Notes: generated from the sequence alone by a model not told the origin. A stretch of DNA of 19,057 nucleotides from JBOHUC01 sp050733935 (GCA_050733935.1 JBOHUC010000053.1:1-19057), one strand, 5' to 3'. Shown: positions 1 through 7,995, counted from the stretch's first letter. A program made the numbers and translations.

Positions 1-4
1 CCAT

Positions 5-90
5 TGGGTTGCCCTCGCTTTCTTGGGGCTCCTTCACCGGATGACCCCGTGGTCTGCCGCGGACTTTATCGCGGTCAAGAGGGCAACCCA
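5..90. repeat. 12-bp inverted repeat enclosing two small hairpins
   Basis: TGGGTTGCCCTC (5-16) is the exact reverse complement of GAGGGCAACCCA (79-90). Between the arms lie two smaller potential stems, GGGG/CCCC (25-28 with 45-48) and CCGCG/CGCGG (57-61 with 70-74), so the segment could fold as a three-way junction in RNA or single-stranded DNA. No T-tract follows on either strand, so it is not an ordinary terminator. The left context is cut by the window edge. It could be a structured RNA, the end of a mobile element, or chance in GC-rich DNA. Confidence 0.45.
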
Positions 91-168
91 CTCCTCCCGA
101 TCTCCCCGTCTTCATCGATACGCAGCAAGTTCACCGACGAGTGGCTCGCTACCGGGCGGTGTCGGTCA

Positions 169-190
169 CAACGGGTCTTGAGACCCGTTG
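169..190. repeat. Hairpin A1 (CGGG type)
   Basis: The core is AACGGGTCTTGAGACCCGTT, with a 10-bp arm on each side once the flanking C-G pair is included and TG at the centre. It corresponds to hairpin B1 at 9004-9025, with a compensated pair change (G-C here, T-A there). Confidence 0.85.
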
Positions 191-193
191 ATC

Positions 194-213
194 AACTTGC
201 CCCGGGGCAAGTT
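194..213. repeat. Hairpin A2 (CTTG type)
   Basis: AACTTGCCCCGGGGCAAGTT is a perfect 20-bp palindrome, identical to 9059-9078. It is joined to hairpin A1 through GTTGATCAAC (187-196), itself a palindrome. Confidence 0.9.
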
Positions 214-231
214 CGCCGACTCCTGTGGCTC

Positions 232-251
232 AACTGGATCCAGAACCAGTT
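232..251. repeat. Hairpin A3 (CTGG type, imperfect)
   Basis: AACTGG and CCAGTT form a 6-bp stem over an 8-base loop, again 20 bp overall. The alternative internal palindrome CTGGATCCAG occupies 234-243. The outer arms match hairpin B1 (9005-9024); the centre has diverged. Confidence 0.65.
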
Positions 252-256
252 CATCA

Positions 257-277
257 ACATGCCCCCCCGGGGCATGT
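257..277. repeat. Hairpin A4 (CATG type)
   Basis: ACATGCCCC (257-265) pairs with GGGGCATGT (269-277) over a CCC loop. Compared with 9216-9235 it has three extra C residues at the tip. Confidence 0.85.
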
Positions 278-288
278 CCATTCCCCAA

Positions 289-304
289 CTTGCCCCGGGG
301 CAAG
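289..304. repeat. Hairpin A5 (CTTG type)
   Basis: CTTGCCCCGGGGCAAG is a perfect 16-bp palindrome. The outer AA is present on the left but the matching TT on the right is replaced by CC, so this copy is shortened. The array ends here. Confidence 0.85.
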
Positions 305-306
305 CC

Positions 307-423
307 TCATTTCCGGCCCTTTAGCTCCCGGGACGTTCTGCCGTAAACTCAAGGGGCCACGCGCGGGGCTTCCGCCCGCCCGGCTGCGCGAGTCCCGCCT
401 CCAAACCCGCAGTGAGGGCCGTC
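307..423. other. Gene-free leader before the gene at 424
   Basis: No convincing -35/-10 pair is visible. GAGGG at 414-418, five bases before ATG 424, is the ribosome binding site that decides the start of the following gene. Confidence 0.5.
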
Positions 424-1698
424 ATGCGCGTAACCCGGGTCCGTTTCGCCGCCTATTCGCTCTTCGTTCCGACCGCTCTGGCCTGCGCCGCCCCGGCCCT
501 CGTGCATGCCCAGGCCGGCGTCGAGTACTCGACGATCGCGGGACAGTCCGTGACCACGCTGCGCGGCGCGCCCGCCCCCGCTCCGGAATGGAGCGCACCG
601 GAGGCCGAGCGTCCCGCGTCGCGATTCACGCTTTCGAAGGGCTGGAGCTCGTGGTTCGGCGCGGAGAGCAGCGCGGCATTCAAATCGCTTCGCTCCGGCG
701 GGCCTGCGGCCGCGAGCGGTCGGGCACCGGTGGAATACGAAGTCGTCCGGCCCGCGCGCCCGAAGTCCGGCGCCCCCGGCAAGGTCGCGGGACTCGTGTA
801 CGAGCGCGACGGCAAGCGCCCCCTCGCGAACGTTTACGTCGGCCTCGTCTCGACCGAGCCCGAGTACAAGGTCGTGCGCCTCGAAGCGCGCACCGATTCC
901 GCGGGCTACTACGAGTTCAAGACGGTCGAGCCTGGCCGCTGGGCCGTCCAGGTGATCGAGGACCGCCTCCCGACGATCTTTGCGCCTCCGCGCATCGGTC
1001 ACATCGTCACGGTCGCGAAGCGCCAGGCGGTCGCCGCGCCTGCGCTCGTCGTCACGCGCACGGCGTGCGTGTCGGGACACGCGGTCTGGGGTGACGGGTA
1101 CGTGCTCTACGACGCGCCGCTCACGATCGCGCCGTACGATTCGACGTTCCTCTCGACGGGCGGGCTCCTCAATGGCGTGGGCGATTTCAATCTCTGCGGG
1201 GCGCCGACGGATTCGGTCATGGTGTGGATGCACCTGCGCGACGGCCGCTCGCTCGGCCGCGCGACGCGGCTCGATCCCAAGAATCCGCGCCGCGTGGATT
1301 TCAAACCGGATCCGATCGAGAGGATGGACGGCTGCGTGCTCCGCGTGCTCGCGGTGACGAACGAGCGCAAGCCTGTGGGCTTTGCACGCATCACGGTCGT
1401 GGGCCGGCGTTTCGAGCAGGGCGCGCGTCCGGCGCTCGTGTACGTTCGCGAGGAGCGGGCGGACGGAGGCGGCGTGGCAGAGTTCAAGGTGCCGTTCGGC
1501 GTCTATGAAGTGCTCGCGATCAATCCCCGCGAGGGCCAGGTCGGTCGCGTTCAGCGCATGATCGTGGACACGAACCAGAGCGGGACACAACCGCTCGAAG
1601 TCGTGCTCCGCGGACAGGCGACGCCGAGCGAGCGGGCGTCCATGCACGCCGAATTGCTCAATCGCGCCGAAACCTACCTCTACGTCTGGACACAGTGA
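424..1698 (+). CDS. Secreted carboxypeptidase-regulatory-like (β-sandwich) protein
   Basis: The protein is 424 residues. ATG 424 is preferred over the in-frame GTG at 412 because GAGGG sits five bases upstream. Residues 1 to about 26 form a signal peptide ending in an ALVHA-type cleavage site, followed by a Pro/Ala-rich stretch. From about residue 120, the run from GKVAGLVYERDG through PLANVYVGL to TDSAGYYEFKTVEPGRW is the pattern of carboxypeptidase-regulatory/CnaB-like seven-strand domains. A second, weaker such segment follows, and a third near residues 305-385 (GFARITVVG, then GGVAEFKVPFGVYEV). No peptidase active site is visible. It is probably an extracytoplasmic structural or binding protein. 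The next gene, on the same strand, begins about 100 bp downstream and may be co-transcribed. Precise function unknown. Confidence 0.8.
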   Translation: MRVTRVRFAAYSLFVPTALACAAPALVHAQAGVEYSTIAGQSVTTLRGAPAPAPEWSAPEAERPASRFTLSKGWSSWFGAESSAAFKSLRSGGPAAASGRAPVEYEVVRPARPKSGAPGKVAGLVYERDGKRPLANVYVGLVSTEPEYKVVRLEARTDSAGYYEFKTVEPGRWAVQVIEDRLPTIFAPPRIGHIVTVAKRQAVAAPALVVTRTACVSGHAVWGDGYVLYDAPLTIAPYDSTFLSTGGLLNGVGDFNLCGAPTDSVMVWMHLRDGRSLGRATRLDPKNPRRVDFKPDPIERMDGCVLRVLAVTNERKPVGFARITVVGRRFEQGARPALVYVREERADGGGVAEFKVPFGVYEVLAINPREGQVGRVQRMIVDTNQSGTQPLEVVLRGQATPSERASMHAELLNRAETYLYVWTQ

Positions 1699-1719
1699 CG
1701 CCGGTCCGTTAGCCTCCCC

Positions 1720-1733
1720 GGGCGACGTCGCCC
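1720..1733. repeat. Perfect 14-bp palindrome between two genes
   Basis: GGGCGACGTCGCCC lies 22 bases after the stop of the preceding gene. No T-run follows, so it could be an mRNA processing or attenuation hairpin but not a standard terminator. Confidence 0.4.
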
Positions 1734-1799
1734 TCCAACGCACGCGGTCTACGATGCCGCGTCACGTTGGAACGCGTGACGATCCCTCACGGAGGAAAC

Positions 1800-2765
1800 A
1801 TGCGGCTCGTCACGTTGGCGGTCCCTGCGGCATTTCTGCTCACGGCCCTTGCCGGCACCCCAGGCGGTGCTTCGGCGCAAGATCACCCTTCGCGGGAGGA
1901 CCGTCAGCTCGGCGGCCACTCGTACATTCCCTCCGGCCGGCTTCCCGATCCCTTCGTCACGACGCACGCGCGCTTCCGGACGGCCGGCGGACTCGCGACC
2001 GGCTACGAAGCCGAGTTCGTCGTTCCAGTCGTGGATACGGTCCGGATCACGAAAGGCGACATCGGCTTCTTTGGGCTCGACTTCGAGTATCAGCAGAATC
2101 TCTGGAATCGATGGGCGTTTCGCGCTTCGTTCGAGGGCAATGCCCGAACCGGCACGGACCTGTCATCCCTCCTCGCCTCGGGGCTCTCTTCGGTCTACGG
2201 AGCGGAGCTCGAGGGCAAGTTTCGCCTGCTGCGCAAGGAACGGATGCAGGTCACGCTGCACGCATTGTTGACGCGCAAGAACCTCTTCGGTCTCTCCCTC
2301 CTGCAGTTCGCCGAGGATGTCATCGAGGACAGCACGGTGAATGAGAACGCCACTCTGGTCGTCGAGGGGCGGATCCGTCGCACCGTCTTTGGCCCGAGTG
2401 TCGCCTACACCTTCAAGCCCTGGCTCGGTGCGACGGGGTTCGCGTTCGTGGGACCGGCCGATCCGTTCGACGATGCGGCCAAGGACCAGACGGCGTTTCG
2501 CGGCGGAGTCACTGGAAGCGTGGACTTCGGGAAGCTCGGTTGGGCCCCGATCGGCATCCTTGCCGGTTACGACTATGACTCCTTCCCCGAAGGCGCGAAT
2601 GACATCATCGAAGGAGTCTACGCGATCACGTTCGCGGGGGCCTTCACGGGACGCGAGGATTACAGCATTGGCTTTGAGATTACGAGCTCGAGAATCAGGC
2701 AGAAGGACCTCCCCGACGAGTTCGGCGCGATCACGTTCTCGATCAACTCCCGATACTATTTCTGA
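1800..2765 (+). CDS. Outer-membrane β-barrel protein (hypothetical)
   Basis: The protein is 321 residues. ATG 1800 is chosen because GGAGG at 1791-1795 is well placed before it and a classic signal peptide follows (residues 1 to about 27, ending GGASAQ). The in-frame start at 1767 would bury the signal. The body alternates polar and hydrophobic residues in β-strand fashion with many aromatic residues at strand ends, and the protein ends in Tyr-Tyr-Phe. A C-terminal Phe in a terminal β-strand is the usual signal recognised by the BAM complex. It resembles the many uncharacterised outer-membrane barrel proteins of Gram-negative bacteria. Ligand or transport role cannot be told. Transcription ends at the terminator at 2808-2839. 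Confidence 0.8.
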   Translation: MRLVTLAVPAAFLLTALAGTPGGASAQDHPSREDRQLGGHSYIPSGRLPDPFVTTHARFRTAGGLATGYEAEFVVPVVDTVRITKGDIGFFGLDFEYQQNLWNRWAFRASFEGNARTGTDLSSLLASGLSSVYGAELEGKFRLLRKERMQVTLHALLTRKNLFGLSLLQFAEDVIEDSTVNENATLVVEGRIRRTVFGPSVAYTFKPWLGATGFAFVGPADPFDDAAKDQTAFRGGVTGSVDFGKLGWAPIGILAGYDYDSFPEGANDIIEGVYAITFAGAFTGREDYSIGFEITSSRIRQKDLPDEFGAITFSINSRYYF

Positions 2766-2807
2766 TCGCGTAGGCGCGCGGCTGCGGACGAACGAAAATG
2801 CCAGCGA

Positions 2808-2839
2808 GCCCGGGAGATCCGTCTCCCGGGCCCGTTTTT
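2808..2839 (+). terminator. Rho-independent terminator
   Basis: GCCCGGGAGA (2808-2817) and TCTCCCGGGC (2822-2831) form a 10-bp perfect stem with a TCCG loop, followed by CCG and five T (2835-2839). It lies 43 bases after the stop of the β-barrel gene and separates it from the convergent nrdJ gene ending at 2909. On the minus strand the T-rich run is about ten bases from the stem, so termination of nrdJ here is possible but less certain. Confidence 0.9.
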
Positions 2840-2908
2840 GCGACGTCCCTTTCGCACCCCTTCCGGGGCGCATCCCTGCGGCGCCGTCCGCCGCTCCCGG
2901 AGTCCGAT

Positions 2909-5900
2909 CTAGGAGCAGCCGGTCGTCGCTCCGCAGCTCATGCACTTGAGACACGTCCCGTTCCGCACCAGCTGGAACTGCTGGCACGAGGGACAGGGAT
3001 CGCCTTCGAAGCCCATCGCCTTCGCGTCCGAGGAGTTCGCGCGCTTCTGCCGCAACTCCTCGTAAGCGTCGCGCGGGGAAGGGCCCATCGCCACGGTCAC
3101 GACGCCGGGCGTGGCCGGGACACTGGCCTCGGCCGTCACGGCGGGGACCTCGACGCCGTGTCCGTTTGCCTGGCTTGCCCCGTGGCCGTTCCCATGATCG
3201 CTTCCGTGGCCGTTTCCGTGGCCATTCCCACCGTCGCCGTTCCCGGAGCGCTCCTTGTGCCCGGGATTGCGCTTCGTCCCTGAAGCGGATTTCGTGAGCA
3301 CCGCAGCGGCTGCGGCCGCCGAGGCCGGATCGAGAACCGAAGCCTTGACCGGCGCCTGCACGTCCTCGGCTTTGAGATCGAGCGGCACCGCAGCCGAGAC
3401 CGGGAGCGCGCTCGGAAGCCCGTCCGTCTCGTGGTGCCCGTTGGCGGTAACCCGGATGGTCGAAACCGCCGCCGGGCTTCCCGTCGAACTCGGAGTACCG
3501 GCCGCCGCCGTCGAGGCCGGCGATCCCACCGGAGCTCCAAGGCGCGCACTCTCGTCCCGGCCCATGACTTCTTCGGGCAGACGGGACTTCCTGGGCGCGG
3601 TCGACGCGCGCGGATTCGCCGGATGGCTCGATTGGCTCGACTGGCTCGACTGGCTCGATTGCCCGGCCGAGTCCGCGCGCAGGTCTTCGTCCGACACCTG
3701 CGCGAGCTCGTCGCGATTGAGATACGTGATTGCGAGCTCGCGGAAAATGTAGTCGATCACCGACGTCGCCATGCGCAGCCGATGATTGCCCTGGACGAGG
3801 CCGTTCGGCTCGAAGCGCGTGAACACGAACGCGTCCACGAACTCCTCGAGCGGCACTCCGTGCTGGAGCCCGAGCGAGATTGCGATCGCGAAGCAGTTCA
3901 TGAGGCTTCGGAACGCGGCCCCTTCCTTGTGCATGTCGAGGAAGATCTCGCCCAGCGAGCCGTCCTCGTACTCGCCCGTGCGCAGGTAGATCTTGTGGCC
4001 CCCGACGGTCGCCTTCTGCGTGTAGCCCGAGCGCCGGTCCGGGAGCCGGCGGCGCTTCGCCTGCCAGTGATGCACGACGCGCTCGGTGATCTTCTCGGCG
4101 AGCACGACCGGATCGCCGGTCCGTGCGGCCGCCTGGACCGCTTCGAGCGAGCCCACCGCGGGCTCGTCGCCCGCCGCTTCGTCATCGTCGCCCGCGAGCG
4201 CCGAGAGCGGTTGCGAGAGCTTCGAGCCGTCGCGGTAGAGTGCGACCGCCTTGACCATGAGTCGCCACGCCGCGCGGTAGCAGTCCTGCACGTCCGCGAC
4301 CGTCGCATCGTGCGGCATGTTGATCGTCTTCGAGATGGCGCCCGAGACGAACGGCTGCGTGGCGCCGAGCATGCGGATGTGCGCGTCGTAGGGAATGAAG
4401 CGCGTGCCTTTCCGGCCGCAGCGGTTCGCGCAGTCGAACACCGCGAGGTGGGCGGGATCGAGTCCCGGTGCACCTTCGACCGTCATCGTTCCGCACACGT
4501 AGTCGTTGGCCGCCTGGATCTCGTCCAGCGTGAACCCGATTTCCTTGAGCAGGTTGAAGTTCCACGCCGCCATCCGCGCTTCGGAGAGCCCGAGCTTCTC
4601 GACGCAGAACGTGCGCCCGAGCACGAACGGATTGACCGCCATCTTGAGGTCAAACGCGCCGCCGAGCTGGGCCTCGATCTTCTCGATCTCGACCGGCCCG
4701 AACCCCTTGGCCCTCAAGCTCTCGTGGTTGATCCCCGGTCCGCCCGCGAGCGTGCCGTGGCCCACGCAGGAACGCACGATCCCGTCGATCGTCGCCTCGT
4801 CGTAGCCCAGGTTCCGAAGCGCGATCGGGAGACTCTGGTTTGCGATCTTGAAGTAGCCGCCACCCGCGAGCTTCTTGAACTTGACGAGCGCGAAGTCGGG
4901 CTCGATGCCCGTCGTGTCGCAGTCCATGACGAGGCCGATCGTGCCCGTCGGCGCGATCACGGTGACCTGCGCGTTCCGGAACCCGTAGAGCTCGCCCAGG
5001 CGGAGTGCCCGATCCCACGCCACGCGCGCGGCCGCGAGCAGATCCTCGGGGCAGAAGCCCGGATCGATCGCCTGCGGCCGGATCGTGAGCGCCTCGTACT
5101 CGCCGTCGGGAGCGGCGTACGCCGCGCGCCGGTGGTTGCGAATCACGCGCAGCATGTCGGGCCGGTTCTTCGTGAAGCCGGGGAACGGTCCGAGCTCGGA
5201 GGCGATCTCGGCCGAGACGGCATACGACTCGCCCGTCAGGATCGCAGTCAGGGCGCCGGCGATCGCGACGGCCTCCTTCGAGTCGTACGGCAGACCCTCG
5301 CGCATGAGAAGCGTGCCGAGGTTCGCGTAGCCGAGCCCGAGGGTGCGGAACTCGAACGATCCGCGCGCGATCGGCTCGGACGGATACGATGCCATGCCGA
5401 CCGAGATCTCGAGCGTGAGCGTCCACAGACGGATCGCGTGCCGGTAGGCCTCGATGTCGAACGAGCCGTCCTCGCGCTGGAACGGGACCAGGTTGATCGA
5501 CGCGAGATTGCACGCCGTGTCGTCGAGGAACAGGTACTCCGAGCAGTTGTGAACGACGAGACCCGCTGCGACGAAGTGATGGGTCGCAGGCTCGGTCAGG
5601 TCGAACACGATCTCGTCGCCGAGCGGCGTGAACGACTCGAAGCGATCCTCGAGCGCGTTCGCGGGAACGGGCGTGCGGGGGCGCCCACTCCACAGCGTGA
5701 GGCAATCGGGCGCAGCGCCGATCAGGGCTTCGAGCCCGATCCCAAACGGAACGAAACCCTCCTCGTCCGGACGGCCGACGCGCGACTTCACGCCGAGCGC
5801 GAGCAGAAGGAGCTGCACCTGTCCGGCGAGAGATTCGGATGCGAGGCGGAATGCGATCGAATCGCCGCCCCGCGTGTGGAGCTCCTCGATCATTCCGCAC

Positions 5901-7867
5901 AGGATCGCTTCGATCGACGAGCGATCGAGACCGAACACCGTGTCACGGAACTCGAGCTCGGACGGTCCGGTGCCCTCGATCCAGTCGGTCTCGTCCGCAT
6001 CGATCCACGCGCCGCCCGCACCGGGAGCCGCGCCGGAAGCCGCGCCGGGAACCGTGTCCGGATCCGCACCGGCGCGCTCGTTCGCCGTCGAAAGGAGGTG
6101 CGTGGTCCCCGCGAGCTGGCCCACTCGCCGGCCGAGCCGGACGGCGAATGCGCGCTCGAGCTTCCTTGACCCGAAGCCGGGACGACCGAGAACGATCATG
6201 TCATCGGGCGTGAGATCGGACGCGGGCACGTCGCCGCGGTTCTTCGTCCAGACGCGGTGATCCGCCGTGAGCTTGAGCGTGTAGCCCGCGCGCGTGCGCA
6301 TCCGGTAGACGGGCTTGAAGCCGGTGATGAACGACGGCCCGATCGGGTGCGGCTTCCCGTCCGAGCCGATCACGTTGGACGACAGGCCGAGCAGAGCGTC
6401 GATGCGACGCCAGCCGTTGCTCGTCGCGACCAGCGTGTCACCCGTGACGCACGGGTTCGACGCGTTGATCCGCCCATCCTTCGGACAGGTGTGCCACTCG
6501 TTGATCGTCGTGTCGTACTGGAGTCCCGGGTCGGCGCACGCCCAGGCAGCGTGAGCAATCCGGTCCCACAGCCGGTGGGCCGGAACCGTCCGCGCGACCT
6601 TTCCGTCCGTGCGGCGCACGAGCTTCCACTCCGCACCACTGTCGAGCGCGTCGAAGAACTCGTTCGGAATGCGCACCGAGTTGTTCGAATTCTGCCCCGA
6701 GACCGTTCCGTATGCGGCCCCGTCCCAGTCGGTGTCGTATTCGCGGAAGTCGAGCTCGGTCTCGCCCTGCTGAGCGAGCTGGAGTACGCGCTGGATGTAG
6801 GCCTCCGGAACGTACGCCGCGCGCGCGGCGCGGATCGCGTTCTTGAGCGCCGGGTTCCTCGCCGGATCCGCCACGATCTCGGTGTCGAGGTCTGTGACCG
6901 AGTAATCGGGATCGGCGGCGACCGTATTCTCCGTGCGCTGGCAGGCGTCGAGCACGGCCTGGAGCCGGCGACGGCACGCGCGCGATCCCGCGACCAGGGC
7001 TGCGACCTTCTGCTCCTCGACGACCTTCCAGTCGATGAACTCCTCGATGTCGGGATGATCGGCCTTCAAGATCACCATCTTCGCGGCGCGACGCGTGGTG
7101 CCGCCGGACTTGATGGCACCCGCGGCCCGATCGCCGATGCGCAGGAACGACATGAGCCCGGACGAGCGTCCGCCGCCCGAGAGCGGCTCGTTCTCGCCGC
7201 GCAGATTCGAGAAGTCGCTGCCGGTGCCCGAGCCGTACTTGAAGAGGCGCGCTTCACGGACCCACAGATCCATGATGCCGCCGGGATTCACGAGATCGTC
7301 GGATACGGACTGGATGAAGCACGCCGACGGCTGCGGATGCTCGTACGCGTTCTCCGCCTGCTTCATCACTCCGGTTTCGGGATCGACGTAGTAGTGGCCC
7401 TGCGCGGGGCCGGAAATGCCGTACGCGAAGTGAAGCCCGGTGTTGAACCACTGCGGGGAATTGGGCGCGGCCATCTGCACGGCGAGCATGTGACACATCT
7501 CGTCGTAGTAGGCCTGCGCATCGGCTTCGCCGTCGAAGTAGCCGTAACGACGGCCCCACTCCGACCAGCATCCCGCCATGCGGTGGAACACCTGCTTGGC
7601 ACTCGTTTCGCCTGCGGGCAGCGGTTGACCCGACGCATCGAGCCGCGGCGAGCCGTCGGCCTCCGGCGCGTTCACGCCGGCCTTGCGGAAGTACTTCTGC
7701 GCGAGAATGTCGGTCGCGACCTGCGACCAGCCCTGCGGAACTTCGACGTTCTCGAGCCGGAATACCACGGAACCGTCCGGGTTACGGATCTCGGAGACCC
7801 GCTTCTCGAACTCGATTCCGGCGTAGGGCCCCTGGCCCTCCTGAGTGAATCGGCGCCGGATCTTCAA
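2909..7867 (-). CDS. nrdJ: Vitamin B12-dependent (class II) ribonucleoside-diphosphate reductase, intein-containing
   Basis: The enzyme reduces ribonucleotides to deoxyribonucleotides in the cytoplasm using adenosylcobalamin. The precursor is 1652 residues, about 1350 after removal of a 302-residue intein. TTG 7867 is preferred: AGAGGGGG lies five bases upstream and the protein then begins MKIRRRFT, as NrdJ proteins commonly do. GTG 7903 is an in-frame alternative. Family signatures: NSPQWFNTGLH, SACFIQSV (redox Cys, about residue 183), KYGSGTGSDFSNLR, GGTTRRAAKM, the split NP/CSEY active-site motif, ACNLASINL (second redox Cys), then FVSGAISKTINMP. A TSCPD domain follows (about 1280-1376), then an unusual ~215-residue low-complexity linker and a C-terminal Cys-rich ribbon (CPSC, CLKCMSC, GC). 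No ATP cone is seen. No B12 riboswitch was recognised upstream. Confidence 0.95.
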   Translation of the reverse strand: MKIRRRFTQEGQGPYAGIEFEKRVSEIRNPDGSVVFRLENVEVPQGWSQVATDILAQKYFRKAGVNAPEADGSPRLDASGQPLPAGETSAKQVFHRMAGCWSEWGRRYGYFDGEADAQAYYDEMCHMLAVQMAAPNSPQWFNTGLHFAYGISGPAQGHYYVDPETGVMKQAENAYEHPQPSACFIQSVSDDLVNPGGIMDLWVREARLFKYGSGTGSDFSNLRGENEPLSGGGRSSGLMSFLRIGDRAAGAIKSGGTTRRAAKMVILKADHPDIEEFIDWKVVEEQKVAALVAGSRACRRRLQAVLDACQRTENTVAADPDYSVTDLDTEIVADPARNPALKNAIRAARAAYVPEAYIQRVLQLAQQGETELDFREYDTDWDGAAYGTVSGQNSNNSVRIPNEFFDALDSGAEWKLVRRTDGKVARTVPAHRLWDRIAHAAWACADPGLQYDTTINEWHTCPKDGRINASNPCVTGDTLVATSNGWRRIDALLGLSSNVIGSDGKPHPIGPSFITGFKPVYRMRTRAGYTLKLTADHRVWTKNRGDVPASDLTPDDMIVLGRPGFGSRKLERAFAVRLGRRVGQLAGTTHLLSTANERAGADPDTVPGAASGAAPGAGGAWIDADETDWIEGTGPSELEFRDTVFGLDRSSIEAILCGMIEELHTRGGDSIAFRLASESLAGQVQLLLLALGVKSRVGRPDEEGFVPFGIGLEALIGAAPDCLTLWSGRPRTPVPANALEDRFESFTPLGDEIVFDLTEPATHHFVAAGLVVHNCSEYLFLDDTACNLASINLVPFQREDGSFDIEAYRHAIRLWTLTLEISVGMASYPSEPIARGSFEFRTLGLGYANLGTLLMREGLPYDSKEAVAIAGALTAILTGESYAVSAEIASELGPFPGFTKNRPDMLRVIRNHRRAAYAAPDGEYEALTIRPQAIDPGFCPEDLLAAARVAWDRALRLGELYGFRNAQVTVIAPTGTIGLVMDCDTTGIEPDFALVKFKKLAGGGYFKIANQSLPIALRNLGYDEATIDGIVRSCVGHGTLAGGPGINHESLRAKGFGPVEIEKIEAQLGGAFDLKMAVNPFVLGRTFCVEKLGLSEARMAAWNFNLLKEIGFTLDEIQAANDYVCGTMTVEGAPGLDPAHLAVFDCANRCGRKGTRFIPYDAHIRMLGATQPFVSGAISKTINMPHDATVADVQDCYRAAWRLMVKAVALYRDGSKLSQPLSALAGDDDEAAGDEPAVGSLEAVQAAARTGDPVVLAEKITERVVHHWQAKRRRLPDRRSGYTQKATVGGHKIYLRTGEYEDGSLGEIFLDMHKEGAAFRSLMNCFAIAISLGLQHGVPLEEFVDAFVFTRFEPNGLVQGNHRLRMATSVIDYIFRELAITYLNRDELAQVSDEDLRADSAGQSSQSSQSSQSSHPANPRASTAPRKSRLPEEVMGRDESARLGAPVGSPASTAAAGTPSSTGSPAAVSTIRVTANGHHETDGLPSALPVSAAVPLDLKAEDVQAPVKASVLDPASAAAAAAVLTKSASGTKRNPGHKERSGNGDGGNGHGNGHGSDHGNGHGASQANGHGVEVPAVTAEASVPATPGVVTVAMGPSPRDAYEELRQKRANSSDAKAMGFEGDPCPSCQQFQLVRNGTCLKCMSCGATTGCS
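3624..3659 (-). repeat. Four 9-bp tandem repeats inside nrdJ
   Basis: TGGCTCGAY is repeated four times on the + strand (3624, 3633, 3642, 3651). On the coding strand it gives repeated Gln-Ser-Ser in the linker between the TSCPD domain and the C-terminal ribbon. It is a likely site of slippage length variation that keeps frame. Confidence 0.9.
5546..6451 (-). mobile_element. Intein within NrdJ, with degenerate LAGLIDADG region
   Basis: This in-frame insertion of 302 codons begins with Cys (CVTGDTLV, splicing block A), has TADH at intein residues 62-65 (block B), and ends DLTEPATHHFVAAGLVVHN (blocks F and G, His-Asn end). The residue after it is Cys. Removing it restores NPCSEYLF, the conserved class II RNR active-site motif, so the +1 nucleophile is the catalytic Cys itself. 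Intein residues ~100-230 look like an eroded homing endonuclease. The line RLASESLAGQVQLLLLALG fits the helix after the second LAGLIDADG motif, but the motif itself reads CGMIEELH, lacking the metal-binding Asp. A Gly/Ala/Pro-rich stretch sits at about residues 134-147. It is probably splicing-competent but immobile. Confidence 0.93.
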
Positions 7868-7995
7868 TGTCGCCCCCTCTGAACAAACCTCGAGTGAAAG
7901 CACATACGACCCTGGGACCAGGGCGAACCCGGATGCTCCCCCTCACCTGACGATGCTCCACCCAAGGGACACGGGCGATCGATCCGGCAACGGAT

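Larger units (their letters stand above)
125..306. repeat. Palindrome array, locus A (five hairpins)
   Basis: This gene-free stretch holds five ~20-bp palindromes at 169-190, 194-213, 232-251, 257-277 and 289-304, separated by short spacers. It is related to locus B at 8977-9267. The left edge (from 125) aligns with the right half of the B hairpin at 9150-9170 plus its flank, including GGCTCGCTACCGGG at 143-156 against GGTTCGCTACCGGG at 8977-8990. The order CATG-type hairpin, ten-base C-rich spacer, CTTG-type hairpin occurs here once (257-304) and twice in locus B. I do not recognise the family. It lies about 120 bp upstream of the start of the gene at 424. Confidence 0.85.

Noticed and set aside
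125..306. CRISPR array
   Set aside because: Units are self-complementary palindromes of several types with short related spacers, not constant repeats separated by unique spacers; no cas genes are nearby.
349..1743. Long minus-strand open frame over the carboxypeptidase-like gene
   Set aside because: Arg/Ala/His-rich shadow of the + strand gene, which has a signal peptide and domain pattern.
6005..6013. Intact LAGLIDADG motif suggested by WIDADE in the intein
   Set aside because: The surrounding sequence is a Gly/Ala/Pro-rich insert and does not fit the helix expected before the motif; the similarity looks accidental.
3431..7882. Very long open frames on the + strand opposite nrdJ (3431-6169 and 6257-7882)
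   Set aside because: They mirror the codon pattern of the GC-rich nrdJ gene, are Arg/Asp/Glu-rich without domain character, and have no ribosome binding site; nrdJ on the other strand is unmistakable.
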